From the NCBI GenBank assembly GCA_963696875.1, contig CAVOLQ010000004.1, forward strand, positions 363,972 to 427,971: a DNA stretch of 64,000 nt. The letters run 5' to 3'. The notes under the pieces were generated by a model, which worked only from the letters and a program-made list of their open reading frames with translations, did no database searches and was not told the origin of the DNA. Made by a program: the position numbers and the translations under genes. The stretch is from Albibacterium sp963696875 (lineage in GTDB: Bacteria; Bacteroidota; Bacteroidia; Sphingobacteriales; Sphingobacteriaceae). The stretch's first letter is position 1, and the number at the start of each line of letters is the position of its first letter. Shown in pieces: positions 9,582 through 19,753 of the stretch.

Positions 9582-11076
9582 CTATTTTACTTCTATTTCG
9601 TCAATTTCTCTTTTACTAACCGAATCATACATTTCTAATGTTTCCTTAAAGTATTCTACATGAGATGGATCTTGGTTACTTTCCTTAATAAACGCTTTCT
9701 TACCAGTTAGACTTTGCGCTTTTAGAATCATTTTGACTTCCGCAATAGCTACAGGAGGTAAAACCCTAACAAAAAGTAAAAATAAGGTAAAGAATACACC
9801 GATAGAGCCAACAAAAATACCAACATCCACCCATGTAGGAGAGAACATTGTCCAGCAAGATGGTAAATAATCACGGTGTAATGAAGTTACGATAATTACA
9901 AAACGTTCAAACCACATTCCGATGTTTACTACAATTGAAATAACCAATGAAAATATGAATACTGGTTCTTAATTTTCTTGAACCACAAAAACTGTGGAGA
10001 AAATACGTTACAAGTCATCATCGCCCAATATGCCCACCAATAAGGTCCAGTAGCTCCGGTTCGAAGAAAGCATATTGCTCATATTCTACTCCAGAATACC
10101 AAGCAATAAATAACTCAGTAATATAAGCAACCCCAACAATAGAACCAGTAATCATGATTACAATGTTCATCAATTCGATATGGTAAATTGTAATATAATT
10201 CTTCAAGCTTAAAACTTTTCTCATAATTAACAATAGGGTTTGTACCATTGCAAATCCAGAGAAAATCGCACCCGCAACGAAGTATGGAGGGAAGATTGTT
10301 GTATGCCATCCTGGAATTACCGAAGTAGCAAAGTCCATCGATACAATCGTGTGTACAGAAAGTACAAGAGGTGTAGCTAAACCTGCAAGAATCAAGGAAA
10401 CATTTTCAAAACGCTGCCAAGTTTTTAGCTGCTACCGTTCCAACCCAAAGACTAAGATAGAATAAACTCTTTTATTAAAAGGAGTGATGCTCTGTCACGA
10501 ATAGTTGCAAAGTCAGGTAATAAACCAATCCACCAGAAAACTAATGATACTGAAAGATAAGTTGAAATCGCAAATACGTCCCAAAGTAATGGTGAGTTAA
10601 AGTTTACCCAAAGAGATCCAAACTGATTTGGAATTGGAAATACCCAATATGCTAACCAAGGACGTCCCATGTGAATAATTGGAAGTAAGCTGCTGCACAA
10701 ATTACAGCAGAAAATTGTCATCGCCTCTGCAGAACGGTTAATCGCCATTCTCCAGTTTTGACGGAAAAATAAAAGAACTGCAGAAATCAAGTGTTCCTGC
10801 GTGACCAATACCAACCCACCAAACGAAGTTGGTAATATCCCAAGCCCAACCAACTGTTTTATTTAATCCCCAAGTACCAATTCCTGTCCAAAATGTGTAA
10901 CCTACACAAAAAACCCAAAATAAAGCTCCTAATGCGGCGACAGTAAAACCGATCCACCACTCTTTATTAGGCTTATTTTCTACAGATACAAGAATGTCAT
11001 CTGTAACCTTAGCGTAAGTAATATTTTCCCCTGTTACAAGAGGTTGTCTAATGATAGATTCGTTATGCGTTGACAT
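9582..11076 (-). pseudogene. actC: Alternative complex III subunit ActC (NrfD/PsrC family), disrupted by several small indels
   Basis: Four overlapping frames read consecutively as one NrfD-like membrane protein of about 490 residues. The intact start runs to GIGHAGTL near 10800. The frame then jumps to ISAVLLFFRQNWRMAINRS, later to KTWQRFENVSLILAG near 10400, and finally to the frame ending 9582. Within 9960-10810 there are at least six apparent indels, mostly one or two extra bases; for example an extra base in CTTGATTTC (minus strand) breaks AGTLISA, and another pair breaks TIFAVICAGLL. ActC is a core quinol-site subunit, and all neighbouring genes are intact. Local sequence error therefore looks likelier than real loss, but this cannot be settled here. 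Confidence 0.85.
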
Positions 11077-11106
11077 ATTCTATTTATTTCAGATATTATT
11101 TGGTGA

Positions 11107-14100
11107 TTATGCGTTAAAAGTATTTCTTACTTTCGTCATATAACCAACCCCAGGTTGTACGTTCAATTCTTCTAACACATAGTAAACGCGCTCATTTTTC
11201 AATGCTTTTGAAACTTCAGATTCCGGATCATTAACATCACCAAAGATGATAGCATTTGCAGGACATGCCGATTGACAAGCCATTTTAATATCTCCATCTT
11301 TTAGCTTACGCTTATCAATTTTCGCTTCTAACTTACCAGCTTGAATACGTTGAATACACATCGAACATTTTTCCATTACTCCACGTGAACGGGAAGTTAC
11401 ATCTGGATTTAATACTAACTGAGTAAACTCATTGTTCAAGTAATTATCAAAACGAGAGTCATTCCAGTAATTGAACCAGTTAAAACGACGTACTTTATAA
11501 GGACAGTTGTTTGCACAATATCTTGTACCAACGCATCTGTTATAAGCCATGTGGTTCAAACCATCTGAAGAGTGAACAGTTGCTAAAACTGGACAAACTG
11601 TCTCACAAGGAGCATGATCACAATGCTGACATAACATCGGCTGATGAATAACGGAAACATTTTCCAAATCATCCAATTTCTCAATATGATCCTCCTTACT
11701 AACCACTTCCCCATTGCTTTCGAACGTATAATAACGGTCAATACGGATCCAATGCATTTCGCGACGACGGCGAACTTCATCTCGTCCTACAACAGGCACG
11801 TTATTTTCAACGCTACAAGCTACTATACATGAACCGCAACCTGTACATGCGTTCAGGTCAATAGCCATTACCCAACTATGGCCCGGCTGCTCATACTTAT
11901 TCCACAAATCATAAGTTTTGTGCTTTTCACCATGATTACCACTTCCATGAGCAGGATCTTCCAAATAATTTGCAAACGTAGTTTCACGAATTATATTACG
12001 CCCTTCAATTGTATGGTGAGTTTGTGTTTGTGCTAACTCATAAGTTTCAGCTGTTTTAGCCAAGGTAGCAGATGTAACAAACTGCAAGGTGCCATTTATT
12101 ATGCTTGCAAATGGATAAGCATTTTTACCTACATTATCTCCTGCTTTTCCTGCTTTAGTACGGCCATAACCAACTGCAATAGAAACTGTACCTCTTGCCT
12201 GTCCAGGTTGAATTAATACAGGTAGTTGAATAGTGTAGCCATTAGCTCCTTTTACTTCAACTACGCTATTTTCACCTAAACCCAATGATTCCGCAAATTT
12301 TGGCTCAATAGCTGCGTAGTTATCCCAAGTCACTTTAGATACAGGATCTGGCGTTTCCTGCAAGTAGGCATTATTAGCATGCTTACCATCTCTGATAGCT
12401 GTACTTTGGTAAAGTTGAACTTCAACATCTTCAGCGACAGCCGCGCTATTTTTCGCTATTACACTAGCGGCCGCATTTACATTTCCTGCAAAAGAAAACG
12501 AAGCAGAAATATCTCCGCCACGATAAATAAATCCTTCTTGTAAAACATCAGTCCATGATTTACCGTTACTAAGGATATTGTTGCTCCAATAGTTTTTAAC
12601 GTAATCGTGATACGAAACGCTATTCCCTGTCCAGGCTAAAATACTCTCTTCAAATTGACGGGTGTTAAACACGGGATTAATGGTGGGCTGAATTACTGTA
12701 AAATATTCTTTTACCGACTCCGCATCTCCCCAGGACTCCAAATAATGATGGTTAGGAGCAATAATATCTGCAAAAGCAGCCGTTTCATCTCTACGGTCTG
12801 CAAATGAAAGTTTAAACTTGATTTTCCCTAAAGCATCTTCAACTCCTTTGGCATCAAAATATTCATATATGGGATTGCTATTCAAGAAGAAAGCAACATC
12901 TATTAGCCCACTATTTGCTTCTGATAAAAATTGTGCAAACGCTACATCATCACCTTTATAGCGGTTGGATGTATTTTCTAAATCAATTGTGGTACCATAA
13001 CTTCCTAAGTGCGCATTGATCGCGTTCACAATAGTTTGAACCGCAACATCATTTGAGCCCGCAACAACAAGTGCACGGCCATTTGAATTGGATAATTCTT
13101 GTGCTACTAATTTCAAAGCAACTTCCGCTTTTGGATTGCCGCTTAATGCTCCTGACAAACCAGCACCGGTCAATGCGTTATACAAGGCGATCAACAAAGG
13201 TCCCTCTTCAGAAGGTTTAATGGCTACCCGTACATCCGAATTGGTACCCGTCATACTTAATCCAGTTTCAAACTGAATATGACGAGACATTTTTCCGCCT
13301 TTCAAAGATGCATGATTTCTGTTTTTCATGTACTGACCAGTGAATTCAACACCGTCAATCCAAGTACTTAAAAAATCTGCGCCAACGCTAACAATGGTAT
13401 CTGCTTGGTCGAAACGATAATGTGGAATCGCCGCTTTCCCAAAGCTCTGCTCATTTGCTTTAATGATACCCGAATAAGAAACAGCGTCCACCTCTACTAA
13501 TTTCGCAGTAGGGTATTTTACGACAAACTCGTTAATAGCTGCTAAAGTGGATGGGCTATTGATGGTAGAAGAAACAATGCGAATCTGCTTACCAGCGGCT
13601 GCTGCAGCTGAAAGTGCAGCGCTCACTTGACTGTCTACTTCAGACCAAGTGATCGTATCGCCATTTGTAGTCTCAGGACCTTTCAACTTTGACATATCGT
13701 ACAAATCTAAAACAGAAGCTTGCGCAACCGCATTTGTACCATTATTGCCAAAAATAGCCTTCGTATTTGTTTCTATAAAGATAGGTCGTCCTTCTCGGGT
13801 TTTTACCAAGATACTTTGTCCGTTAAAACTCGAAGCATAGTAATTCGCAATACCTGGAGTAACTTCCTCCGGCTTAATTAAATAAGGAACAGCTTTATGA
13901 ACAGGCGTGCGGCTACAAGCAGCAAGAGTCACTGCGCCAACACCGAAACCTAAAGCTTTAAGAAAATCACGACGTGGAGTTTTTGATTTTAGTCCACCTT
14001 CGCTTAAAACGTCTTCAACCGGAATGGTTTCTGCAAACTCCGCCTTGTTGTTTTGAACAAAAGCAGGCGTCTGTTGCAATTCTTCTAAACCTTTCCAGTA

Positions 14101-14118
14101 TTTTTTGTTGCTATCCAT
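11107..14118 (-). CDS. actB: Alternative complex III Fe-S subunit ActB (molybdopterin-enzyme-like fusion)
   Basis: A 1003-residue protein with a Tat-type signal (TPRRDFLKALGFGVGAVTL, then AAC). Residues of about 60-730 resemble a molybdopterin oxidoreductase fold. The C-terminal part is a four-cluster ferredoxin domain with CTGCGSCIVAC, CQHCDHAPCETVCP, CVGTRYCANNCP and CSMCIQRIQ...CQSACPANAI. It is the periplasmic electron-transfer subunit of ACIII. The Tat signal suggests export after folding with clusters. The gene is intact and sits between actA (41 bp) and actC (30 bp). Confidence 0.95.
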   Translation of the reverse strand: MDSNKKYWKGLEELQQTPAFVQNNKAEFAETIPVEDVLSEGGLKSKTPRRDFLKALGFGVGAVTLAACSRTPVHKAVPYLIKPEEVTPGIANYYASSFNGQSILVKTREGRPIFIETNTKAIFGNNGTNAVAQASVLDLYDMSKLKGPETTNGDTITWSEVDSQVSAALSAAAAAGKQIRIVSSTINSPSTLAAINEFVVKYPTAKLVEVDAVSYSGIIKANEQSFGKAAIPHYRFDQADTIVSVGADFLSTWIDGVEFTGQYMKNRNHASLKGGKMSRHIQFETGLSMTGTNSDVRVAIKPSEEGPLLIALYNALTGAGLSGALSGNPKAEVALKLVAQELSNSNGRALVVAGSNDVAVQTIVNAINAHLGSYGTTIDLENTSNRYKGDDVAFAQFLSEANSGLIDVAFFLNSNPIYEYFDAKGVEDALGKIKFKLSFADRRDETAAFADIIAPNHHYLESWGDAESVKEYFTVIQPTINPVFNTRQFEESILAWTGNSVSYHDYVKNYWSNNILSNGKSWTDVLQEGFIYRGGDISASFSFAGNVNAAASVIAKNSAAVAEDVEVQLYQSTAIRDGKHANNAYLQETPDPVSKVTWDNYAAIEPKFAESLGLGENSVVEVKGANGYTIQLPVLIQPGQARGTVSIAVGYGRTKAGKAGDNVGKNAYPFASIINGTLQFVTSATLAKTAETYELAQTQTHHTIEGRNIIRETTFANYLEDPAHGSGNHGEKHKTYDLWNKYEQPGHSWVMAIDLNACTGCGSCIVACSVENNVPVVGRDEVRRRREMHWIRIDRYYTFESNGEVVSKEDHIEKLDDLENVSVIHQPMLCQHCDHAPCETVCPVLATVHSSDGLNHMAYNRCVGTRYCANNCPYKVRRFNWFNYWNDSRFDNYLNNEFTQLVLNPDVTSRSRGVMEKCSMCIQRIQAGKLEAKIDKRKLKDGDIKMACQSACPANAIIFGDVNDPESEVSKALKNERVYYVLEELNVQPGVGYMTKVRNTFNA

Positions 14119-14159
14119 TTAAGATATATATAATTAATACGTAATCCTACGTGTTTAAA

Positions 14160-15446
14160 TTAATAATGACACTTACCACACTCAAGTCCGCCTAAAAGGG
14201 CTGGAGTCAATTTTTCACCTTGTTTCAATTGATCGTGAGCAGCGATTAACTGTTCGTAATAGGCATTGTCTTTATAATCCACTTCTGTCTCTTTATGACA
14301 TTCAATACACCACTTCATGGTTAAAGGAGAATATTGGTAAACCTCTTCCATTGTCTCAATCGGTCCGTGACATTTTTGACATTCAATACCAGCTACAACA
14401 ACGTGTTGTGAGTGATTAAAATAAGCGAAGTCAGGAAGGTTGTGAATGCGGATCCACTCTATTGGCTTTTGATTGTCACCATACTCACGAGTTTTTGGAT
14501 CATAATCTAAGGCTTTATATATTTTGGCTATCTCTGGTGAGATTTCGCCATTATACTTATCTGTCGCTTGAACCGTATTATGGCAGTTCATACAGATATT
14601 TAAAGAAGGAATAGAAGCATTCTTCGAGCTTGACGCTCCATAGTGACAATATTGACAGTCAATCTGGTTAATACCAGCATGCAATTGATGAGAAAACTTA
14701 ATAGGCTGAACCGGCTGATACCCTTCATGAACTCCAGTGTTCCACAATGTTTTCCAACCAGCAGTACTCAAGAAGGCTACAATCATAAGAACTACGAAAA
14801 ATACTAGTTTTTTATTCTTGGAAAGTCTTTTTATGGTTTCAAGAGTCTTGCTCCCTCTAGCTTCTGATTTATCTTTACCTTGAGCCAAGATCAAATCTTG
14901 ATTCCGCTCAACTACTTTTTCCAAAGTGCGAATCACACGGTTAAGCACCAAGATCACGATTAAAGCAATAACCAAAACAGCAATTAAGCCTATCAACATA
15001 AAACTGCTGATATCGTTACTTTGAACAGCACCCGCCCCACCTTCGGCGCCAGCGGCTGCAGGAGCAGCTGCTTCAGCGGTTTTAGCATCAACGAAAGCAA
15101 AAATATTCTTGATGTTATCGTCAGATAAAGTAGGGAATGGCGGCATCATCATCTTGTTATGAGCCTCGAAAAGCTTAACCGCTTCTGGATCTCCCGCCTG
15201 AACCAACGCTTGTGAATTACGAACCCATTTAATCAACCAATCCATTTCATAGCGCTCGGTTGAACCTTTTAAAGCCGGCCCGATTACATCGCGATCAACC
15301 GCGTGACAAGCCGTACAACTTTGCTTAAAAATAGATTCACCTTCCTTGATGTCCTGAGCATGAACAGACTGAACCGCAAAACCAAGCACAGCAAATAAGG
15401 TTAGGGTTTGGGCAACACGTCTAAAAATTAAAGAAATATTCCTCAT
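14160..15446 (-). CDS. actA: Alternative complex III multihaem cytochrome c ActA
   Basis: The ATG at 15446 is chosen because the longer frame would need a TTG; this gives 428 residues. A signal peptide (to about VHAQD) is followed by a monohaem cytochrome domain (CTACH) with an Ala-rich stretch. Then come membrane helices and a C-terminal domain with five more CxxCH sites: CQYCH, CMNCH, CQKCH, CIECH and CGKCH. The five C-terminal haems match the pentahaem ActA; the N-terminal cytochrome is a fused extra common in Bacteroidota. It is the first gene of the operon. Confidence 0.93.
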   Translation of the reverse strand: MRNISLIFRRVAQTLTLFAVLGFAVQSVHAQDIKEGESIFKQSCTACHAVDRDVIGPALKGSTERYEMDWLIKWVRNSQALVQAGDPEAVKLFEAHNKMMMPPFPTLSDDNIKNIFAFVDAKTAEAAAPAAAGAEGGAGAVQSNDISSFMLIGLIAVLVIALIVILVLNRVIRTLEKVVERNQDLILAQGKDKSEARGSKTLETIKRLSKNKKLVFFVVLMIVAFLSTAGWKTLWNTGVHEGYQPVQPIKFSHQLHAGINQIDCQYCHYGASSSKNASIPSLNICMNCHNTVQATDKYNGEISPEIAKIYKALDYDPKTREYGDNQKPIEWIRIHNLPDFAYFNHSQHVVVAGIECQKCHGPIETMEEVYQYSPLTMKWCIECHKETEVDYKDNAYYEQLIAAHDQLKQGEKLTPALLGGLECGKCHY

Positions 15447-15525
15447 TTTGAGAGTTTTATACAATTTATGTTTTGTGTAATCGAAAAGAATTACTGTTAA
15501 TAAAAAATAAATATTATCAGAATTA

Positions 15526-15533
15526 CAAAAGTA
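15526..15533 (-). promoter_or_regulatory. Predicted -7 box of the ACIII/cox operon promoter
   Basis: On the minus strand the sequence TACTTTTG fits the Bacteroidota -7 consensus TAnnTTTG, 80 bp before the actA start. A TTTTG lies 22 bp further upstream as a possible -33 element, slightly wide. It is the only such match found close to the operon start. Confidence 0.45.
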
Positions 15534-15614
15534 TAACTAATTCACTTATCCCTGACAAAATCATGACTGAATTTGCTAATTTATAATAGTTCTAAATTAC
15601 CTTTATATTCGCCC

Positions 15615-16589
15615 TTATTGTTTCAATATCCAAGCAAATATAAGGGGAGCAACAATAGTAGCGTCCGATTCTACTATAAATTTCGGTGTATTTATATCCA
15701 ATTTACCCCAGGTTATTTTCTCATTAGGAACAGCTCCAGAATAAGAACCATATGAAGTTGTTGAATCTGATATTTGACAGAAATAACTCCAAAATGGAAT
15801 GTTTTCCATCTCTAAATCCTGATAAAGCATAGGAACAACACAAATCGGAAAATCACCTGATATACCACCACCGATTTGAAAAAAGCCGACTCCTTTTCCA
15901 TCAGAATTCTTCATATACCAATCCGCCAGGTAACCCATATATTCGATGCCACTTTTCACTGTAGAAGCATGTAGCTCACCCTTAATAACATAGGACGCAA
16001 AAATATTACCCATGGTTGAATCTTCCCAGCCAGGCACTACAATGGGAAGATTTTTTTCTGCAGCCGCTATCATCCAAGAATTCTTAGGGTCTATCTCATA
16101 ATATTGCTCTAAAACTCCACTATTTAACATCTTATACATATACTCATGTGGGAAAAAGCGCTCTCCAGCAGCTTCTGCATCTTTCCATATTTTTTGTATA
16201 TGTTGTTGTAAACGACGAAAAGCCTCTTCTTCCGGAATACAAGTATCTGTGACTCGATTATAATGATTTTCTAATAAATCCCATTCATCTTGTGGACTTA
16301 AGTCTCTATAATTAGGAACTCTTTTATAATGGGAATGTGCAACCAAATTCATTAAATCTTCTTCCAAATTCGCACCTGTACAAGAAATAATAGAAACTTT
16401 ATCCTGACGAATCATTTCAGCTAAAGAAATCCCCAATTCGGCAGTACTCATAGCACCCGCCAAGGTGATCATCATTTTACCTCCAGCATCTAGATGTGCT
16501 TCATAGCCTTTTGCAGCATCTACTAAGGCCGCAGCATTAAAGTGCAAATAATTTTTTTCAATAAATTGAGAAATAGGACCTCTTTCCAT
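15615..16589 (-). CDS. Deoxyhypusine synthase-like protein
   Basis: A 324-residue protein of the deoxyhypusine synthase fold. It retains NAD-site-like stretches (ISCTGANLEEDLMN and FFQIGGGISGDFP) and the catalytic-lysine context ITWGKLD, equivalent to the active lysine region VSWGK of the eukaryotic enzyme. Bacteria lack eIF5A, so the real reaction is probably related polyamine chemistry such as homospermidine-type aminobutyl transfer (family knowledge; substrate unknown). It is monocistronic and divergent from the outer-membrane gene, with TAACTTTG on the minus strand at 16621-16628 as a likely -7 box. Confidence 0.88.
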   Translation of the reverse strand: MERGPISQFIEKNYLHFNAAALVDAAKGYEAHLDAGGKMMITLAGAMSTAELGISLAEMIRQDKVSIISCTGANLEEDLMNLVAHSHYKRVPNYRDLSPQDEWDLLENHYNRVTDTCIPEEEAFRRLQQHIQKIWKDAEAAGERFFPHEYMYKMLNSGVLEQYYEIDPKNSWMIAAAEKNLPIVVPGWEDSTMGNIFASYVIKGELHASTVKSGIEYMGYLADWYMKNSDGKGVGFFQIGGGISGDFPICVVPMLYQDLEMENIPFWSYFCQISDSTTSYGSYSGAVPNEKITWGKLDINTPKFIVESDATIVAPLIFAWILKQ

Positions 16590-16780
16590 GATTGTATTTT
16601 AAGAATAAATTGTGAAGCGCCAAAGTTAAAAAATTATTCTTGCTAAACTCCATCCTTAACCATTTCCTTTATTGTTTATATTTAAACGCATATTTCCTCT
16701 ACATAAAAACTTACTTATGAAAAAGGAGAGCGCTATAAATTTGATTTTTATGTTAACAAAATATATTAAACAAATTTTTC

Positions 16781-16788
16781 TAAGTTTG
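16781..16788 (+). promoter_or_regulatory. Predicted -7 box TAAGTTTG
   Basis: TAAGTTTG fits TAnnTTTG and lies 11 bp before the ATG of the outer-membrane barrel gene, giving a very short leader. Confidence 0.5.
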
Positions 16789-16799
16789 CACGAAAAGAA

Positions 16800-17951
16800 A
16801 TGAACAGAATATCTTATAAGACCATTCTTATACTTTTTGTTTTACTATTTCCAAAAAGTCGTGTTTTTGCGCAGAAGAAGTTTTTACAATCAAAATTTGT
16901 CCAAAGCCTCATTTCAAAGGATAGCGACAGCACAAGATCGGCAAGCATAATAGCACTACCTGTGTTAGCGTATTCCCCAGAAACAGGTTTAGAATACGGT
17001 GTATTAGGAAATTATATTTTTCTTTCCGACGAATCGGATAGCCTAGTCCGCTCTTCGGAAATTGGCGTAATCACCTCTCTTACTTCCAAGAAACAATCAA
17101 ATATAAAACTCGAATTAAATTATTGGGCGCCCGAAAATAAATACCATTATGTAGCCTTAGTAGGCTATAAAAATTTTCCTTTCAACTTTTACGGCATAGG
17201 TGACCAAACCTTAGATATTGACAAAAGCTTGTTAACACAAAAGCTTTTTAGGATGAACTTTGAAGGGGAAAAACTTCTTTCAAAAAATTATTATGGAGGA
17301 TTAAATGCCAAATTCGAAAGCTATAATTATAAACGCTCAGAAAATGAAGTCATTGACCTAGAAAATTTCAATGGTGGCAAAGGGGGGAAGTATATTGCCT
17401 TAGGAGTTTCACAAGCTTATGACAGCAGAAACTCTAACACAAATACAACGAAAGGATTATATGGTCGAATAAAATATTCATACGCCCCCAATTTATGGGG
17501 AGAAGAAAACTTTAAAGGAAGCTTGGTTTCAGTCGATCTACGCAGCTTCTTTCAATTAAACAAAAAATTTGTGATTGGTTTAAACAGCATTTATCAATCT
17601 ACAATCGGGAAAGAGGTTCCATTCTATATGATGCCTCAACTAGGGAATGATGAAATGATGCGAGGGTATTACCAAGGCCGCTATCGTGATAAAAACTTGT
17701 TGACTTTCCAAAGTGAATTGCGGTATCGAATCCATCCAAGGATAGGTTTAGCAGCCTTTGCAGCTACAGGAACCGTTTATAATGATGAAATTGATCTCTC
17801 ACGCTTAAAATTTTCTTTTGGCTCGGGAATACGTTATTTCTTTAATATTGACCACGGTGCAAACATCCGGTTCGATTATGCGATAGGTGAAAAAAGAAGT
17901 GGCGAGCAAAGGCAAAGTGGATTCTATATCTCCCTAGGCCAGGCATTTTAA
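16800..17951 (+). CDS. BamA/Omp85-like outer membrane beta-barrel protein
   Basis: A 383-residue protein with a signal peptide (MNRISYKTILILFVLLFPKS, cleavage after VFA) and no POTRA domains. The rest is made of alternating amphipathic strands ending in an aromatic residue (FYISLGQAF), typical of a surface-antigen D15/Omp85-type barrel. Motifs such as GLEYGVLGNYIF, DSRNSNTNTTKGLYG and GSGIRYFFNID fit the family. The substrate is unknown. Confidence 0.75.
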   Translation: MNRISYKTILILFVLLFPKSRVFAQKKFLQSKFVQSLISKDSDSTRSASIIALPVLAYSPETGLEYGVLGNYIFLSDESDSLVRSSEIGVITSLTSKKQSNIKLELNYWAPENKYHYVALVGYKNFPFNFYGIGDQTLDIDKSLLTQKLFRMNFEGEKLLSKNYYGGLNAKFESYNYKRSENEVIDLENFNGGKGGKYIALGVSQAYDSRNSNTNTTKGLYGRIKYSYAPNLWGEENFKGSLVSVDLRSFFQLNKKFVIGLNSIYQSTIGKEVPFYMMPQLGNDEMMRGYYQGRYRDKNLLTFQSELRYRIHPRIGLAAFAATGTVYNDEIDLSRLKFSFGSGIRYFFNIDHGANIRFDYAIGEKRSGEQRQSGFYISLGQAF

Positions 17952-17958
17952 TGCCTTC

Positions 17959-18747
17959 CTAGAAAAACCGAACTTTAAAATCTTCTTTATATTGGTCCTT
18001 TTTGAAGAAGACTAAGCCGATATAAAATAAATCAACTGAAACAGTTACTTGAGGGTGAGCCTTAATCTCCTCCCAAGCTTCCTTCATTCCCTGACTCCAA
18101 TAAATATCATCAAAAATTAACAAAGTTCCCTCGTGAACTTTTGGCAAACAAGCATAGAAGTAATTTAATGTAGCTTCTTTCCTATGATTTCCATCAATAA
18201 ATAAGAAGTCGATCTTAGCTTGCTCAGCAAGAATTTCCGGAAGAAGAACATCAAAGTCACCTACTCTCAATTCAACACCCGGCAAGCCAAGATTATTGAA
18301 ATTTTCCCTTGCAATTTCTGCGGTTTCTGGACAACCCTCCACAGTGATAATTTGAGAAGATCGCGATGCCTTTGCCAAATAGGAAGTAGTCACTCCTAAA
18401 CAAGTTCCCAATTCAATGATAGTTTCCGGTTTATAATATGCGGCCAAGCGAGCTATCAACTTTGCTATCCTAGGCGCCTTAAGAGCATGCCTTGCTATAT
18501 CTTTAACCTTCTTATCAGATCGCTTATTTAGTAATGAGCCTGCACCTAGGTCTGTAACCCTAATTGTTCGATCATCCTTCTTTAAAGACGACCTCAATCC
18601 TTCGATCTCCTGCTCATACATCTTAGGTGAATAATCATAGATCACTTCGTCGATCAAATAATATACAAACGGAGAATGAACTCCATGCCGCGTTTTTGAC
18701 GTGAAAAAATGAGAGAGATAATCAGTAAAAAAATGGTATTTAGCCAT
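17959..18747 (-). CDS. SAM-dependent O-methyltransferase-like protein
   Basis: A 262-residue class I methyltransferase. Motif I reads IIELGTCLGVTTSYLA, the acidic ribose-binding segment is IITVEGCPETAE, and the later strand FLFIDGNHRKEATLNYF contains the DxNH pattern of O-methyltransferase family 3-like proteins. The N-terminal FTSKTRHGVHSPFVYYL is a common Bacteroidota feature. The substrate cannot be inferred. Convergent with the barrel gene, 7 bp away. Confidence 0.85.
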   Translation of the reverse strand: MAKYHFFTDYLSHFFTSKTRHGVHSPFVYYLIDEVIYDYSPKMYEQEIEGLRSSLKKDDRTIRVTDLGAGSLLNKRSDKKVKDIARHALKAPRIAKLIARLAAYYKPETIIELGTCLGVTTSYLAKASRSSQIITVEGCPETAEIARENFNNLGLPGVELRVGDFDVLLPEILAEQAKIDFLFIDGNHRKEATLNYFYACLPKVHEGTLLIFDDIYWSQGMKEAWEEIKAHPQVTVSVDLFYIGLVFFKKDQYKEDFKVRFF

Positions 18748-18873
18748 CTTGCAAAGGTAAGTTTTCTATTTAAGTATATAGACAGTAAGTTCAACTCGAT
18801 AAAATTTATTATTTTGCTAAAAACCAAAAGACTTCAACAACGGTTTTTATTAAAAAGAGAAAGAGAGTTTAAA

Positions 18874-19725
18874 ATGATGGAAAACAATAATGTTGACGCC
18901 TTAATTCGGCTATTAGATGACCGAGATGAAGAAATATACCAACATATTGAAAGCAAATTATTTTCCTTTGGAGAGCAAGTAATTGAACCCCTAGAACAAG
19001 CTTGGGAAAACTCATTTGATGCCTTGCTGCAAGAGCGAATAGAGAATTTAATTCATAAAATACAGTTCAATACCATTTTAAAAGACTTAGAATTATGGAA
19101 CCTAAGTGGATCATTCGATCTACTACAAGGTTTGCTTATCGTTAATCGATACCAATACCCAGATATCGATGAACAAAAAATTATTAACCAGATAGAAACA
19201 ATAAAAAGAGAAGTCTGGATGCAAATGGTTTATAAAATGAATCCAGTAGAAAAAGTACGATTACTAAATAATACATTATTTAATACTTTTGGATTTTCAG
19301 GAAATACCAAACGTTACAATGATCCGCAAAACTCTTACCTAAGCCAGGTATTAGAAAACAAAAAAGGAAATCCAATACTTCTCGCAAGCATCTATAGTAT
19401 TATTGCTCAAAAGCTAGACATGCCAATTTATGGCATAAATTTACCAAGACATTTCATTCTGGCCTATACAGACAATTACAACACAAATACCAAAGAAAAT
19501 GAAATCCTATTTTATATAAATCCATTTAATAAAGGACAAATATTTGGAAAACACGATGTAATATCATTTTTAAAGCAGTTAAACCTTCCTGCAGATCCAA
19601 TGTTCTTTAACCCCTGTACCAATGTGGAAATTATCGCTAGGGTAATTCGAAATTTAATAACATCCTATGAATCGATACCCGAGAAAGTTCACGAACTGAA
19701 TGAAATGATCAGTCTTTTAGAATAA
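18874..19725 (+). CDS. SirB1-family transglutaminase-like protein
   Basis: The paired ATGs at 18874/18877 are chosen because an upstream frame would overlap the divergent methyltransferase gene. The protein is about 283 residues, with a helical N-terminus (LIRLLDDRDEEIYQHIE) and the SirB1/transglutaminase-like block KKGNPILLASIYSIIAQKLD followed by MPIYGINLPRHFILAY. The canonical cysteine of true transglutaminases is not evident. Function unknown; the family is widespread. Confidence 0.8.
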   Translation: MMENNNVDALIRLLDDRDEEIYQHIESKLFSFGEQVIEPLEQAWENSFDALLQERIENLIHKIQFNTILKDLELWNLSGSFDLLQGLLIVNRYQYPDIDEQKIINQIETIKREVWMQMVYKMNPVEKVRLLNNTLFNTFGFSGNTKRYNDPQNSYLSQVLENKKGNPILLASIYSIIAQKLDMPIYGINLPRHFILAYTDNYNTNTKENEILFYINPFNKGQIFGKHDVISFLKQLNLPADPMFFNPCTNVEIIARVIRNLITSYESIPEKVHELNEMISLLE

Positions 19726-19753
19726 ACTTTGAGGCACCCTACTTTATAAATAG

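Noticed and set aside
10018..10853. Reading the actC pieces as separate small membrane genes
   Set aside because: Together they match one NrfD/ActC protein in order; separate genes would lack starts and signals.
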